The notes beneath the pieces were generated by a model that saw only the letters and a program-made list of their open reading frames with translations, was not told where the DNA came from and did no database searches. The position numbers were made by a program, and so were the translations under genes. Below, one piece after another: positions 25,733-33,543 of a stretch of DNA of 54,082 nucleotides (its first letter is position 1; every line of letters starts with the position of its first letter). Origin of the DNA: a virus; the IMG/VR virus record IMGVR_UViG_3300021962_000143, positions 1 through 54,082 of that record, one strand, 5' to 3'.

Positions 25733-27733
25733 ATGAATATCATTACAACTAAAAAACAACTTGAAGAACTTGTTGAGTATTACTCCAAGGTAGATGGTTT
25801 TGCTTTTGACGTAGAAACCATTGGCGAAAATAGAATTCAACCAGTAGTAAACGATGTGTTATGGCTATCGCTTGCTACTGATGGTCGCACAGATGTAATC
25901 CCTATGGGTCATCCAAACGGTGACTTTTTGCATTGGGATAAAGAACTTTTACTAAGTGGTCAAAAGAAACTTGCTGCAGGTAAAGAGCTAAAAGAAACTG
26001 ACTACTCAAAGAACCAAGCCAAATGGAAACCAGTATTTGATTCACCTCCAGAGCAGTTACTTCCAGGAGACGTCTTTAAAGCACTAAAGCCTCTCTTCTT
26101 TAGTGACCAGTTAAAGGTTGGTCATAACGTTAAGTTTGACCTTAAATCAATTGCTAAGTACTACAGGGGCGTTGTTCCAAAGAAACCTTTCTTTGACACA
26201 CTTATGGCAGCGTTCATCATTGACAACCGCAATCGTGGAAAACTAGGCCTGAAAGATTGTGCTGAAAAGTATTTAAAGATTAAAGTTGAAAAAGGAATTG
26301 GAGCAGAGGTTGAGGTTCATTCCTTCTCTGACGTTGCTCACTATTCAGGCTTTGACTCTGAGGTTACATGGAAGCTGTATAAAGAACTACAGCCAAAGTT
26401 AACTGGGAGTCTTGCACGTGTATGGGGTTTAGAGATGGATGTTGTCGGTGCACTCTGTGACATGGAGTTGGCTGGAGCAACTGTAGATGTTGAGGAATTA
26501 ACGAGTTTAAAAAAACGACTTGAGTTAGATATTGACGAGGCAGTAGCCCGTGCTTACCGACTTGCAGGTAAACCATTTCCTATGAACTCAGTCCAAGAAA
26601 AGCAGAAGCTATTGTTCTCTTCAAAAGAAGAGGGTGGTCGTGGGATTAAGCCAAACACCAAAGTTAAGATTGCTTTAACTACTAAAGGTCAAGACATGCT
26701 TGCTGCAGGGTTACCTTTAACAATTAACCAGTACTCAGTGTCTTCTGATGCTTTAGAGTTCTATCGTTCTAAAGACGAATTAGTAGATGCAATCCTTGAG
26801 TACCAAGACTTAAACAAGCTGATGACTACTTATGTGATGCCTTATTTGGGTGGAGACATTGTTCGTACTAACGCAGGTAAATCGCGCATTGTGGAAAAGA
26901 AGTCACTGTTAATTAACGGCAAAGTACATACAAGTTTTAAATCACACGGAGCAGAGACGGGTCGTTTCTCCAGCAGTGACCCAAACCTACAGAACATCCC
27001 TTCATCAGGTAAGTACGGTAAGTTAATTCGTAATCTGTTTATTGCACCACCAGGGCACAAGTTGGTAGTTGCTGACTACTCTCAGATTGAACCAAGAATT
27101 ATTGCTGCATTCTCAGGTGACCCAGTTATGGTTGATAACTATTTAACAGGCGGAGATATCTACACAGCAATTGGAAATGTAATGGGAGTAGACCGTAAGG
27201 CAGGAAAAGTTTTGGTTCTCGCAATCGCATACGGTGTAGGACCAGACAAGATTGCTCAACAAGTAGGTTGCACTGTTGATGAAGCACGTAAGTTGTTAAA
27301 CGACTTTGGCGATAAGTTCAACGATGTTTCTAAATACAAAGCAAAAGTAATTCGTCTGTCAGCACAGCGCGGTCCAGTACCTTATGTTGAAACAATCTTT
27401 GGTCGTCGTCGTTATATACCTGACCTAAAGTCAACAGATAAAGGGCTTCGTAGTAGGGCAGACCGACAAGCATTTAACACTGTTATCCAAGGTTCGGCTG
27501 CAGATTTGATGAAACTCGCCATTGTAAGAGCACATTCCTGCTTTGTTGATGAACCAGATGTTAATGTGGTGTTGACTGTGCACGATGAACTCGTTACAGT
27601 TGCTCGTGAAGATTTAGCAGAAGAAACAGCGGAGGCAATCAGAGTGTCAATGGAAGGTATTAAACTGCCAGAGATTACAGTTCCTTTAATTGCTGAAGTT
27701 AAGATTGTAGATAAATGGGGAGAGGCAAAATGA
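25733..27733 (+). CDS. polA: DNA polymerase I (family A) with 3'-5' exonuclease domain
   Basis: The 666-residue protein has an N-terminal DEDD exonuclease (FAFDVET, D26/E28; later VGHNVKFDLKS and HYSGFDSEV) and a family A polymerase. Motif A is VADYSQIEPRII near 445-456, motif C is VHDE near 616-619, and the RQAFNTVIQGSAADL segment lies near 578. The O-helix reads R488-K-A-G-K492-V-L-V-L496-A-I-A-Y500-G, so Leu takes the place of E. coli Phe762. It lacks a 5' nuclease domain. The ribosome-binding site is GAGGGG. It is the replicative polymerase. Confidence 0.93.
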   Translation: MNIITTKKQLEELVEYYSKVDGFAFDVETIGENRIQPVVNDVLWLSLATDGRTDVIPMGHPNGDFLHWDKELLLSGQKKLAAGKELKETDYSKNQAKWKPVFDSPPEQLLPGDVFKALKPLFFSDQLKVGHNVKFDLKSIAKYYRGVVPKKPFFDTLMAAFIIDNRNRGKLGLKDCAEKYLKIKVEKGIGAEVEVHSFSDVAHYSGFDSEVTWKLYKELQPKLTGSLARVWGLEMDVVGALCDMELAGATVDVEELTSLKKRLELDIDEAVARAYRLAGKPFPMNSVQEKQKLLFSSKEEGGRGIKPNTKVKIALTTKGQDMLAAGLPLTINQYSVSSDALEFYRSKDELVDAILEYQDLNKLMTTYVMPYLGGDIVRTNAGKSRIVEKKSLLINGKVHTSFKSHGAETGRFSSSDPNLQNIPSSGKYGKLIRNLFIAPPGHKLVVADYSQIEPRIIAAFSGDPVMVDNYLTGGDIYTAIGNVMGVDRKAGKVLVLAIAYGVGPDKIAQQVGCTVDEARKLLNDFGDKFNDVSKYKAKVIRLSAQRGPVPYVETIFGRRRYIPDLKSTDKGLRSRADRQAFNTVIQGSAADLMKLAIVRAHSCFVDEPDVNVVLTVHDELVTVAREDLAEETAEAIRVSMEGIKLPEITVPLIAEVKIVDKWGEAK

Positions 27734-28104
27734 GTAATGCAGACTGGTGGGCTAAACAACTAGGTGCACAACCACCCGCAACACAGGCACGCCCAGTTAA
27801 TAACCCAATGCCACCTTCGCAACAGCCAATGGCACCTATGCCACAGCCCGTTTACACTCAACCTCTTTCTAAAGCACAAAGCGCAAGTCAAACCCAGTCA
27901 TGTCCTGAATGCGGTGGTAATAATTACATGGCAGTACAGAACGCAGCACCAAGATGCTACGACTGTGGGTACCCAATTACTCAAGCAGGTAGTCGTTATG
28001 GAGCTCTTACTGGAGCGCAAGTAGAGGGAAGCGCAAAGCAAGCGCAAGGAAATGATTTTCAAAGTAACTGGAATCCACAAGGAATTATCGGGAGAATAAA
28101 TTGA
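27730..28104 (+). CDS. Pro/Gln-rich zinc-ribbon protein
   Basis: From ATG 27730 (ATGA overlap with the polymerase stop, GGGGAGAGG site) the protein has 124 residues; ATG 27715 is possible but worse. Residues 10-55 are Pro/Gln-rich and disordered. CPEC and CYDC, separated by about 15 residues, form a zinc ribbon near 60-80. The tail is Gln/Gly-rich. It lies between polymerase and RecA genes and may bind RNA or DNA. No partner is known. Confidence 0.7.
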   Translation: MSNADWWAKQLGAQPPATQARPVNNPMPPSQQPMAPMPQPVYTQPLSKAQSASQTQSCPECGGNNYMAVQNAAPRCYDCGYPITQAGSRYGALTGAQVEGSAKQAQGNDFQSNWNPQGIIGRIN

Positions 28105-29147
28105 TAAATGCAGAGGCCAGAAAAATTGTTGCACAACTTAACAAGAAGTTTAAAAGCGATGTGGTCGTTCTTGCATCTGATATTCGGAGCGACATTATTC
28201 CTCGTATTACTAGTGGTTCTACTACCTTGGACTTTGTTTTGGGCGGTGGTTTCCCTGGCAACCAATGGAACGAACTTATTGGGGAACCGTCGCACGGCAA
28301 GACAGCTCTCGCTCTTAAAACTATTGCAGCGAATCAAGCATTAAATCCTGACTACACCACTGTGTGGGTTGCTGCAGAGCAGTGGGTTCCAGAATACGCA
28401 GAGATGTGTGGCGTAGATACTGACCGTGTAATTGTTATTGAGACTTCCATCATGGAAGAGGCATACCAAGCAGTAATTGAATTTGCAGAATCAAAGTCTG
28501 TAGATGCAATTGTCATTGACTCACTACCAGCTTTATCGCCTATGCCAGAAATGGAAAAGGATATGAGTGAAGCAACGGTTGGTCGTGGAGCACTGCTCAC
28601 AAACAAATTTTTCCGTGTAGTTGGTACAGCGATGAAGCGTTCTTTAACAGAGGATGAGCGTCCTGTACTTGGGTTAATTATCAATCAGTACCGTATGAAG
28701 ATTGGCGTAATGCATGGTGACCCAAGAACCACACCAGGAGGCGAAGGAAAGAACTATGCGTTCTTTACTCGTTGTGAAGTACGTCGCAAGGAATGGATTG
28801 AAATTGGTTCAGGAACAAACAAAGTAAGAGTTGGTCAGCAGATTGTTGTCCGTACTCTAAAGAACAAAACTGCACCACCACAGCGTGTTGCATACTTTGA
28901 TTTCTACTTTGCAGACGGTGGAGCCTGTGCACCAGGAGAGTTTGATTTCGCTAAAGAAATTGCATCTCTTGGGGTAATTATGGGTGTCATTGAACGCAAG
29001 GGTGGTTGGTTCTATCACGGTGAGCGAAAGTGGCAGGGTATTGACTCTGTTATTGCAAGTATTCGTGAAGAAGTTGACCTTAAAGAAGAGATACAAAAAG
29101 CAGTACTCTCATCAGATGCAGCACCATTGGCAATTGATGAAGACTGA
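28101..29147 (+). CDS. recA: RecA-type recombinase, TTG start
   Basis: The 348-residue protein starts with TTG at 28101, overlapping the previous stop by four bases, with GGGAGAA upstream and no in-frame ATG nearby. RecA fold features are TLDFVLGGGFP, Walker A GEPSHGKTA (61-69), and the Walker B-like VDAIVIDSLPAL near 132-143, followed by MSEATVGRGALLTNKFFRVV. It makes filaments on ssDNA for repair and recombination-dependent replication. The DNA-binding loop region EGKNYAFFTRCEVRRKEW is present. The length equals cellular RecA, not UvsX with its extra N-terminal part. Confidence 0.9.
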   Translation: MINAEARKIVAQLNKKFKSDVVVLASDIRSDIIPRITSGSTTLDFVLGGGFPGNQWNELIGEPSHGKTALALKTIAANQALNPDYTTVWVAAEQWVPEYAEMCGVDTDRVIVIETSIMEEAYQAVIEFAESKSVDAIVIDSLPALSPMPEMEKDMSEATVGRGALLTNKFFRVVGTAMKRSLTEDERPVLGLIINQYRMKIGVMHGDPRTTPGGEGKNYAFFTRCEVRRKEWIEIGSGTNKVRVGQQIVVRTLKNKTAPPQRVAYFDFYFADGGACAPGEFDFAKEIASLGVIMGVIERKGGWFYHGERKWQGIDSVIASIREEVDLKEEIQKAVLSSDAAPLAIDED

Positions 29148-29454
29148 AGGCCAAAAGCAATCACAGAAGCATGAAAAGAGACTAGCCAAGAAAATTGGCG
29201 GTAAAACTATGGCTGCATCTGGAGCATTTTGGTCTCACAAGGGAGATGTTCGGTCAAGCGACCTCTTGATTGAGCACAAATTTACAGGAAAGAAATCTTT
29301 TTCTGTAAAGGCGGAGGTATTAAAGAAGATAACACGAGAGGCAATCCTTGATGGACGTATGCCAGTACTGGGCGTTCATCTAGATGGGGAGAATTATGTA
29401 ATTCTTCTTGAAGACGACTTTCTAGAGATGAGGGACCGTCTAAAGGATGCTTAA
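29137..29454 (+). CDS. Hjc-like PD-(D/E)XK nuclease, possible Holliday junction resolvase
   Basis: From ATG 29137 this is 105 residues, overlapping the RecA end by 11 bases; longer in-frame starts lie inside recA. The core reads KHEKRLAKKIGGKTMAASGAF, then GDVRSSDLLIEHKFT, the D...(E)xK arrangement of PD-(D/E)XK nucleases, then a helix and a VLGVHLDGENYVILLEDDF ending. Similar small proteins in phages are Hjc-like nucleases. A RuvC-like gene also exists at 31656, so one may process other branched DNA. Confidence 0.65.
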   Translation: MKTEGQKQSQKHEKRLAKKIGGKTMAASGAFWSHKGDVRSSDLLIEHKFTGKKSFSVKAEVLKKITREAILDGRMPVLGVHLDGENYVILLEDDFLEMRDRLKDA

Positions 29455-29457
29455 TAC

Positions 29458-29790
29458 ATGTATGAAAATGAAAGCCCATGGTGGTCTAAAGCACGTTGCT
29501 TTGGAGCTGCCCCTAAGAACCAAGAGGAAGAAGACATCTTTTATCCTCCACGAGATAAGGAACGATATAAATTAATTGCCGATAAAGCCAAGGTCTATTG
29601 CCTTGGTGAAAACGGTAAAAGTCCATGCCCCGTATTAAAAGATTGTTTGTGGGACGCCATCAGTCGTGACGAGCCACACGGAATCTGGGGAGGATTGAGT
29701 CACAGAGAAAGAAATGCTTTAATACGTAAGTGGAAAAAATCATTCGCTAAGAAGATGACCTTGAAAGAGTTTATTTTCAGTAAGGACTAA
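29458..29790 (+). CDS. WhiB-family iron-sulfur transcription regulator
   Basis: The 110-residue protein has WhiB features: WW...ARC at the start, DIFYPP (26-31), a Cys cluster and GIWGGLS (75-81) followed by a basic tail. The four Cys that bind the 4Fe-4S cluster are C14, C48, C57 and C63. The usual CxxCx5C is here C48-x8-C57-x5-C63, a six-residue insertion. WhiB proteins are limited to Actinobacteria and their phages and bind the sigma factor to modulate host transcription. The gene lies amid recombination genes with tight spacing. Confidence 0.9.
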   Translation: MYENESPWWSKARCFGAAPKNQEEEDIFYPPRDKERYKLIADKAKVYCLGENGKSPCPVLKDCLWDAISRDEPHGIWGGLSHRERNALIRKWKKSFAKKMTLKEFIFSKD

Positions 29791-29791
29791 C

Positions 29792-30649
29792 ATGGCTACA
29801 GAACTTAAGAAGTTCTTAGATGCAAAGAAAACGACAACACGCTTATTGGGTGATGTTGAACGGCACCTTATGCGCCGTCCGTTAGACGACCGTCGTCAAG
29901 ACGTACTCCACCCGTCAGAGATAATCAAACCTGACTGGTGTCACCGTTATGCCTATCATTTGTTAACGGGTGGAGAAGCGAAAAGAGATAAGCCAAACCT
30001 TAGATTGCAAAACATCTTTGATGAAGGCCATTACATCCATGCTAAATGGCAAAAGAGATTTCAAGAAATGAACGTTCTTTACGGAAAGTTTGAGTGTTTA
30101 GCTTGTCAGGTAACGACCATAGGTATCTCACCTGCTTGTTCAGAGTGTGGTCGCAAAGATGTTATGGAGTACCGAGAAGTAACGCTGATTGATGATGCCC
30201 TTCGTATTGCTGGACATACCGATGGTTGGATTAAAGACATAGGTCCAGATTGTTTAATTGAAATTAAGTCTATTGGTGCTGGAACCCTACGGTTTGAGGC
30301 ACCAGAACTTCTAGCTGATGCAGACGGAGATATAGGAAAAGCGTTTAACAACATCCGTCGTCCTTTCCGCAGCCACTTACTTCAGGGTCAGATGTATCTA
30401 GAGTTAGCTCACCGTATGTACGGAGAAAAAGCTCCAAAAGAAATTGTGTTTCTTTACGAGAACAAAGCAGACCAAGCAACAAAAGAATTCACTGTAAAAG
30501 CAGACTATGAGATTGTAGAGCGCATTTTCTTTTCTGCAGAAAAGTTAATGAAAGCTGTTGCTGCAGGTAAGATGCCTGACTGTAATGTCAATCCTGATGG
30601 TTGCAAATCTTGCAACTCACTAGTTGATTTGGAGGCTTGGGGTGCTTAA
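29792..30649 (+). CDS. Cas4/RecB-like PD-(D/E)XK exonuclease with Fe-S-type cysteines
   Basis: The 285-residue protein has the RecB-type nuclease motifs GHTDGW (141-146; D144), IEIKS (156-160; E157, K159) and a later QGQMYLEL (near 197-204). C50 (DWCHRY) with C264, C271 and C274 matches the Cas4/AddB iron-sulfur arrangement. A separate zinc knuckle CLAC...CSEC occupies about 102-122. Such phage nucleases process DNA ends in recombination. Nothing around it suggests a CRISPR locus. Confidence 0.82.
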   Translation: MATELKKFLDAKKTTTRLLGDVERHLMRRPLDDRRQDVLHPSEIIKPDWCHRYAYHLLTGGEAKRDKPNLRLQNIFDEGHYIHAKWQKRFQEMNVLYGKFECLACQVTTIGISPACSECGRKDVMEYREVTLIDDALRIAGHTDGWIKDIGPDCLIEIKSIGAGTLRFEAPELLADADGDIGKAFNNIRRPFRSHLLQGQMYLELAHRMYGEKAPKEIVFLYENKADQATKEFTVKADYEIVERIFFSAEKLMKAVAAGKMPDCNVNPDGCKSCNSLVDLEAWGA

Positions 30650-31130
30650 TCTAGGACCGATGTCTGGACTCGCAGTAAAGAAGATGTCAGAGCAAAACAT
30701 AAATATGTGGCCTGACCAAATTGACCAGCCAAAAATGCCACGAGATATCTCTGTGTTAGATAGCGATGAGTTGAGCGCATTGTTTACCCAGCTTACAGCT
30801 TGGTCTAATTTTGTTGCAGGTCAGTTAGCTGCAGCTCAAGTTGATGAGCATGTACTGAACAAAAAGAAAGATTCTTTAGAGGCTCAGTTGTTTTTAGCTA
30901 AAGATAATTCAAAGGTTAAAGGTGAGAGAGTAACTCTTATCAAAGCACAAGTTGCTGCTGACCCAAAGATTATGGATTTAGAAAATCAACTTACTCACGC
31001 CTATGCATACCGCAAAATGGTTGAGGTTGTAGCAAACAACTTTGAACGAGATGTAGCGTTGGTATCTCGTGAAATTACTCGTCGTACAAATGACTTTCGT
31101 GCAACACGAAAGGATAAGTTCTCCGCATGA
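30642..31130 (+). CDS. Coiled-coil hypothetical protein
   Basis: The chosen GTG at 30642 lies seven bases after an ideal GGAGG and overlaps the previous stop by eight bases, giving 162 residues. The protein is mostly helical: residues 35-150 form long heptad-like helices (LFTQLTAWSNFVAGQLAAAQ, then KKKDSLEAQLFLAKD, then MVEVVANNFERDVALVSREI). The tail is basic. It may be an accessory to the nuclease or to recombination; no family is clear. Confidence 0.65.
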   Translation: MLNLGPMSGLAVKKMSEQNINMWPDQIDQPKMPRDISVLDSDELSALFTQLTAWSNFVAGQLAAAQVDEHVLNKKKDSLEAQLFLAKDNSKVKGERVTLIKAQVAADPKIMDLENQLTHAYAYRKMVEVVANNFERDVALVSREITRRTNDFRATRKDKFSA

Positions 31131-31666
31131 TTATTGGCCTAACAGGTTATGCACAGTCAGGTAAAGACAGCGTTGCAAAAACTCTTGTAGAGCATTATGG
31201 GTTTACCCGTCTTGCGTTTGCCGACAAAATACGAGACATGTTGTACGACTTAAACCCAATGGTAAAAGATGGATTTAGATTACAAGGAGTAGTTGATGCT
31301 TATGGTTGGGACCAAGCAAAGGTTTTGTTTCCAGAGGTAAGAAAAGATTTACAAGCATTAGGAGTTAGTGCAAGAACACATTTAGACCCAAGCGTTTGGG
31401 TAAATGCTGTATTACGACAGATGCGAGATGAAGATAACTATGTAATAACTGATGTTAGGTTTGAGAATGAAGCAATTGTTATTAAACAAGCACAAGGAGA
31501 ACTGTGGCGTGTAAAACGCCCAGGAGTAGGGGCAGTAAACTCTCACGTATCTGAGTCAGATTTAGATGGTTATCAAGTAGATAAGATTTTAAGCAACGGA
31601 GGAACGCTTGAGGAACTAGAGTTGCTAGTCCACACAAGAATGGACTCCTACAAACATGGCAACTAA
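31127..31666 (+). CDS. Deoxynucleoside monophosphate kinase
   Basis: The 179-residue protein begins MIIGLTGYAQSGKDSVAK with a P-loop (GYAQSGKDS) and has the dNMP kinase features FADKIRDML, then DPSVWVNAVLRQMRDEDNYVITDVRF and EGELWRVKRPG-like segments. It phosphorylates dNMPs to dNDPs, here probably to feed dNTP synthesis with the ribonucleotide reductase encoded at 41772. The start overlaps the previous stop (ATGA). Confidence 0.85.
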   Translation: MIIGLTGYAQSGKDSVAKTLVEHYGFTRLAFADKIRDMLYDLNPMVKDGFRLQGVVDAYGWDQAKVLFPEVRKDLQALGVSARTHLDPSVWVNAVLRQMRDEDNYVITDVRFENEAIVIKQAQGELWRVKRPGVGAVNSHVSESDLDGYQVDKILSNGGTLEELELLVHTRMDSYKHGN

Positions 31667-32243
31667 AGTAATTGATGGCGGATTAAACAGCGCAGGAAAT
31701 GTAACGGTTGGTATTGACCAATCACTAACAGGTTTTGCACTAACAGCTTTGTCATTAGACGACCCAAAGAAACACATTACTTGGGTATATAAATCTCCTT
31801 ACTTTGGTATTGAAAGACTCGTAGATATTCGCCAGTGGTTGACAGACCACTTAATGTACCTAGAAGAACATGACTTAGATGTAGTTGATTTAGCTATGGA
31901 AGGAACCGTGCTTGCCAGCCAAGCAGCGTTAGTTCTTGGAGAACTTTCAGCAACAGTACGTTTAGCTATTTACGATATGTATGGCGATGATGACCCACGC
32001 AGATTCCCTTTAAAAGTCCCACCAATGACGCTTAAGAAGTACGCCTCTGGCAAAGGTAATGCCAAGAAGCAAGAGATGTTGTTGCAAATCTATAAGAGAT
32101 GGGGCGTTGAGTTCAGTGACGACAATGCAGCAGATTCTTACGCATTAGCACGCCTTGTTGGAAAATTTTCAATTAATGATGTGGAAAAGGCAGTAGCTGA
32201 GCAAATGTCAGACCCTAAATACCGAGACCAAGCTAGGTTTTAG
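31656..32243 (+). CDS. RuvC-like Holliday junction resolvase
   Basis: The 195-residue protein has a RuvC/RNase H fold: VGIDQSLTGFAL (first Asp), DLAMEGTVL (Glu) and DDNAADSYALARL (last acidic residues), with PPMTLKKYASGKGNAKKQEML between. RuvC-type enzymes cut four-way junctions. Phage versions resolve concatemers before packaging. It overlaps the kinase gene by 11 bases. Together with the Hjc-like gene at 29137 it makes two candidate resolvases. Confidence 0.85.
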   Translation: MATKVIDGGLNSAGNVTVGIDQSLTGFALTALSLDDPKKHITWVYKSPYFGIERLVDIRQWLTDHLMYLEEHDLDVVDLAMEGTVLASQAALVLGELSATVRLAIYDMYGDDDPRRFPLKVPPMTLKKYASGKGNAKKQEMLLQIYKRWGVEFSDDNAADSYALARLVGKFSINDVEKAVAEQMSDPKYRDQARF

Positions 32244-32249
32244 GCTTAT

Positions 32250-32288
32250 CCTTTGATTTGGGAGTGGCACACCAAACCGAACCAAAGG
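32250..32288 (+). promoter_or_regulatory. Hairpin covering the SpoVS ribosome-binding site
   Basis: CCTTTG (32250-32255) pairs with CAAAGG (32283-32288), and inside it TTTGG (32257-32261) pairs with CCAAA (32272-32276). The right outer arm contains the AAAGGA ribosome-binding site of the SpoVS-like gene whose TTG is at 32297. Folding would lower translation. This is a structural reading only. Confidence 0.4.
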
Positions 32289-32296
32289 ACTAACAA

Positions 32297-32587
32297 TTGA
32301 GTAACACACCAGAAGTATCAACAGAAGAGCCGTTTTTGCGAGTGAGCGCAAGCTCAAACCCTCAAAGCGTAGCCTCAGCCATTGCCCATGCTATTTACGA
32401 CAAGCGTGAAGTAAAACTTCGTGCTGTTGGCGCAGGAGCAGTAAACCAAGCAGTTAAAGCCATTGCCATTGCTCGTGGGTATGTAGCCCCTCGTGGCATG
32501 GATTTAACAGACAAGCCAGGGTTTACAACCATTGAGTCACGAGACGGTGAAATTTCTGCAATCGTTTTTCACATTACAGCGAGCTAA
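32297..32587 (+). CDS. spoVS: SpoVS-like protein
   Basis: The 96-residue protein matches the Alba/SpoVS family: FLRVSASSNPQSVASAIAHAIYDKREVKLRAVGAGAVNQAVKAIAIARGYVAPRGMDL (shown in part), ending in a strand with VFHITAS. SpoVS is a small nucleic-acid-binding-type protein first known in Bacillus spore development. In a phage it may bind RNA or DNA. The start is TTG with AAAGGA upstream. That site is part of a hairpin (32250-32288). Confidence 0.8.
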   Translation: MSNTPEVSTEEPFLRVSASSNPQSVASAIAHAIYDKREVKLRAVGAGAVNQAVKAIAIARGYVAPRGMDLTDKPGFTTIESRDGEISAIVFHITAS

Positions 32588-32623
32588 AACCGCCGTATCC
32601 TTATACCAAAGCAAGGAGTCATA

Positions 32624-33076
32624 ATGGCACTATGGTCATCAATGGGTCACGCAATGCGTCGTCGCATGGGCGCCCCTTCATCACATCTAGAGGCAGCAGG
32701 TAAAAGCATGAGCAAAGATATTCCAACAACAGAAGAAATTTTAGCTTCTGCAGCACACGCAAGTTCTCCACGTCGTTATATGGGAATGGATGCTGCAAAG
32801 CTTGCACCATCTGCACCATCACGTGGTACAGCAGTTGCAAAGAAGAACACACAAGCTGGAGACCCAACATCTGGTGGAAAAGCAAATCGCTCAAATGTTT
32901 CTGCAGGTAATGCAGCACAGTCAGAGCGTATGGGTGCTCGCCACCGTATCTCAGTAAAGTTTCCTGTAGGACACGACCCAGCAGCATCAGCAACTATGGC
33001 AAACGGACGAGTAGTTTCTTCAGTTGCAGGTCGTCAAGCACCTAACTTCAACGACGGAAACAGTTCTTCATACTAA
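32624..33076 (+). CDS. Basic disordered hypothetical protein
   Basis: This is a 150-residue protein rich in Ala, Ser and Arg (MALWSSMGHAMRRRMGAPSS at the start). Residues 55-110 are Lys/Gly/Ser-rich and likely disordered. It has an AAGGAG site and starts a run of small similar proteins. No domain is visible. It could be an internal virion or DNA-bound protein; that is only a guess from composition. Confidence 0.7.
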   Translation: MALWSSMGHAMRRRMGAPSSHLEAAGKSMSKDIPTTEEILASAAHASSPRRYMGMDAAKLAPSAPSRGTAVAKKNTQAGDPTSGGKANRSNVSAGNAAQSERMGARHRISVKFPVGHDPAASATMANGRVVSSVAGRQAPNFNDGNSSSY

Positions 33077-33077
33077 G

Positions 33078-33335
33078 ATGTCAATTTTATCTTCTTCAGA
33101 ATTTGGTTCTGACAACTTAACAGGAAGACCTGTTCAGCACCACATTGAAACAGAAGCCCCATTGTCATACAGCAAAGGAACTAGCACCTCAGTCGGAAGA
33201 CACACAGCGTGGCGTAGTCCTTCAGGTTCTTCATTGTCTCGTCAAACAGCAGGAAGTACTTTGAACTTTGATAATGACAGTTCTTCTACACCAATGCCAA
33301 AGTCTGATTCTGGAGCAAACTTTTTAAAGGGTTAA
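33078..33335 (+). CDS. Ser/Thr-rich hypothetical protein
   Basis: From ATG 33078 this is an 85-residue protein. It is Ser/Thr/Gly-rich and probably disordered (TAWRSPSGSSLSRQTAGS). A longer frame reaches back to 33024 but would overlap the previous gene heavily. There is no strong ribosome-binding site. The function is unknown. It overlaps the antisense gene at 33332 by four bases. Confidence 0.6.
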   Translation: MSILSSSEFGSDNLTGRPVQHHIETEAPLSYSKGTSTSVGRHTAWRSPSGSSLSRQTAGSTLNFDNDSSSTPMPKSDSGANFLKG

Positions 33336-33493
33336 TTCTCAGGAACAAGCCCATGGAGGGCGCAATGTTCTTCGTACATTCGGTCAACTAATTCATCGTT
33401 TTGAGTTGGTTCACCGATGTACGAAGTACATAGTTCACAAAAGACAGCCCAAATTGTTGGATTGAAATCTATGGCAACAACGTCTACTGACAT
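33332..33493 (-). CDS. Antisense zinc-finger microprotein, 53 residues
   Basis: In this otherwise gene-free gap the minus strand has a 53-residue frame (MSVDVVAIDFNPTIWAVFCE...) with an excellent AAGGAGA site five bases before the ATG at 33493. CELC (19-22) and CALH (44-47) resemble a zinc-binding pair. The stop overlaps the plus-strand gene before it by four bases. It is the only minus-strand gene left of 44000 that I can support, so it may be a moron-type single gene. Confidence 0.65.
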   Translation of the reverse strand: MSVDVVAIDFNPTIWAVFCELCTSYIGEPTQNDELVDRMYEEHCALHGLVPEN

Positions 33494-33543
33494 TTGGTCT
33501 CCTTTATACAGACATTTAGCGCTCTAAGAAGGAAAATAGTAAC

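Noticed and set aside
28352-28684. Minus-strand open frame opposite recA
   Set aside because: The frame mirrors the codon pattern of the plus-strand gene and shows no start signals.
29792-30649. Cas4-like nuclease as part of a CRISPR system
   Set aside because: No repeats, Cas1, Cas2 or other cas genes are near; phage recombination genes surround it.
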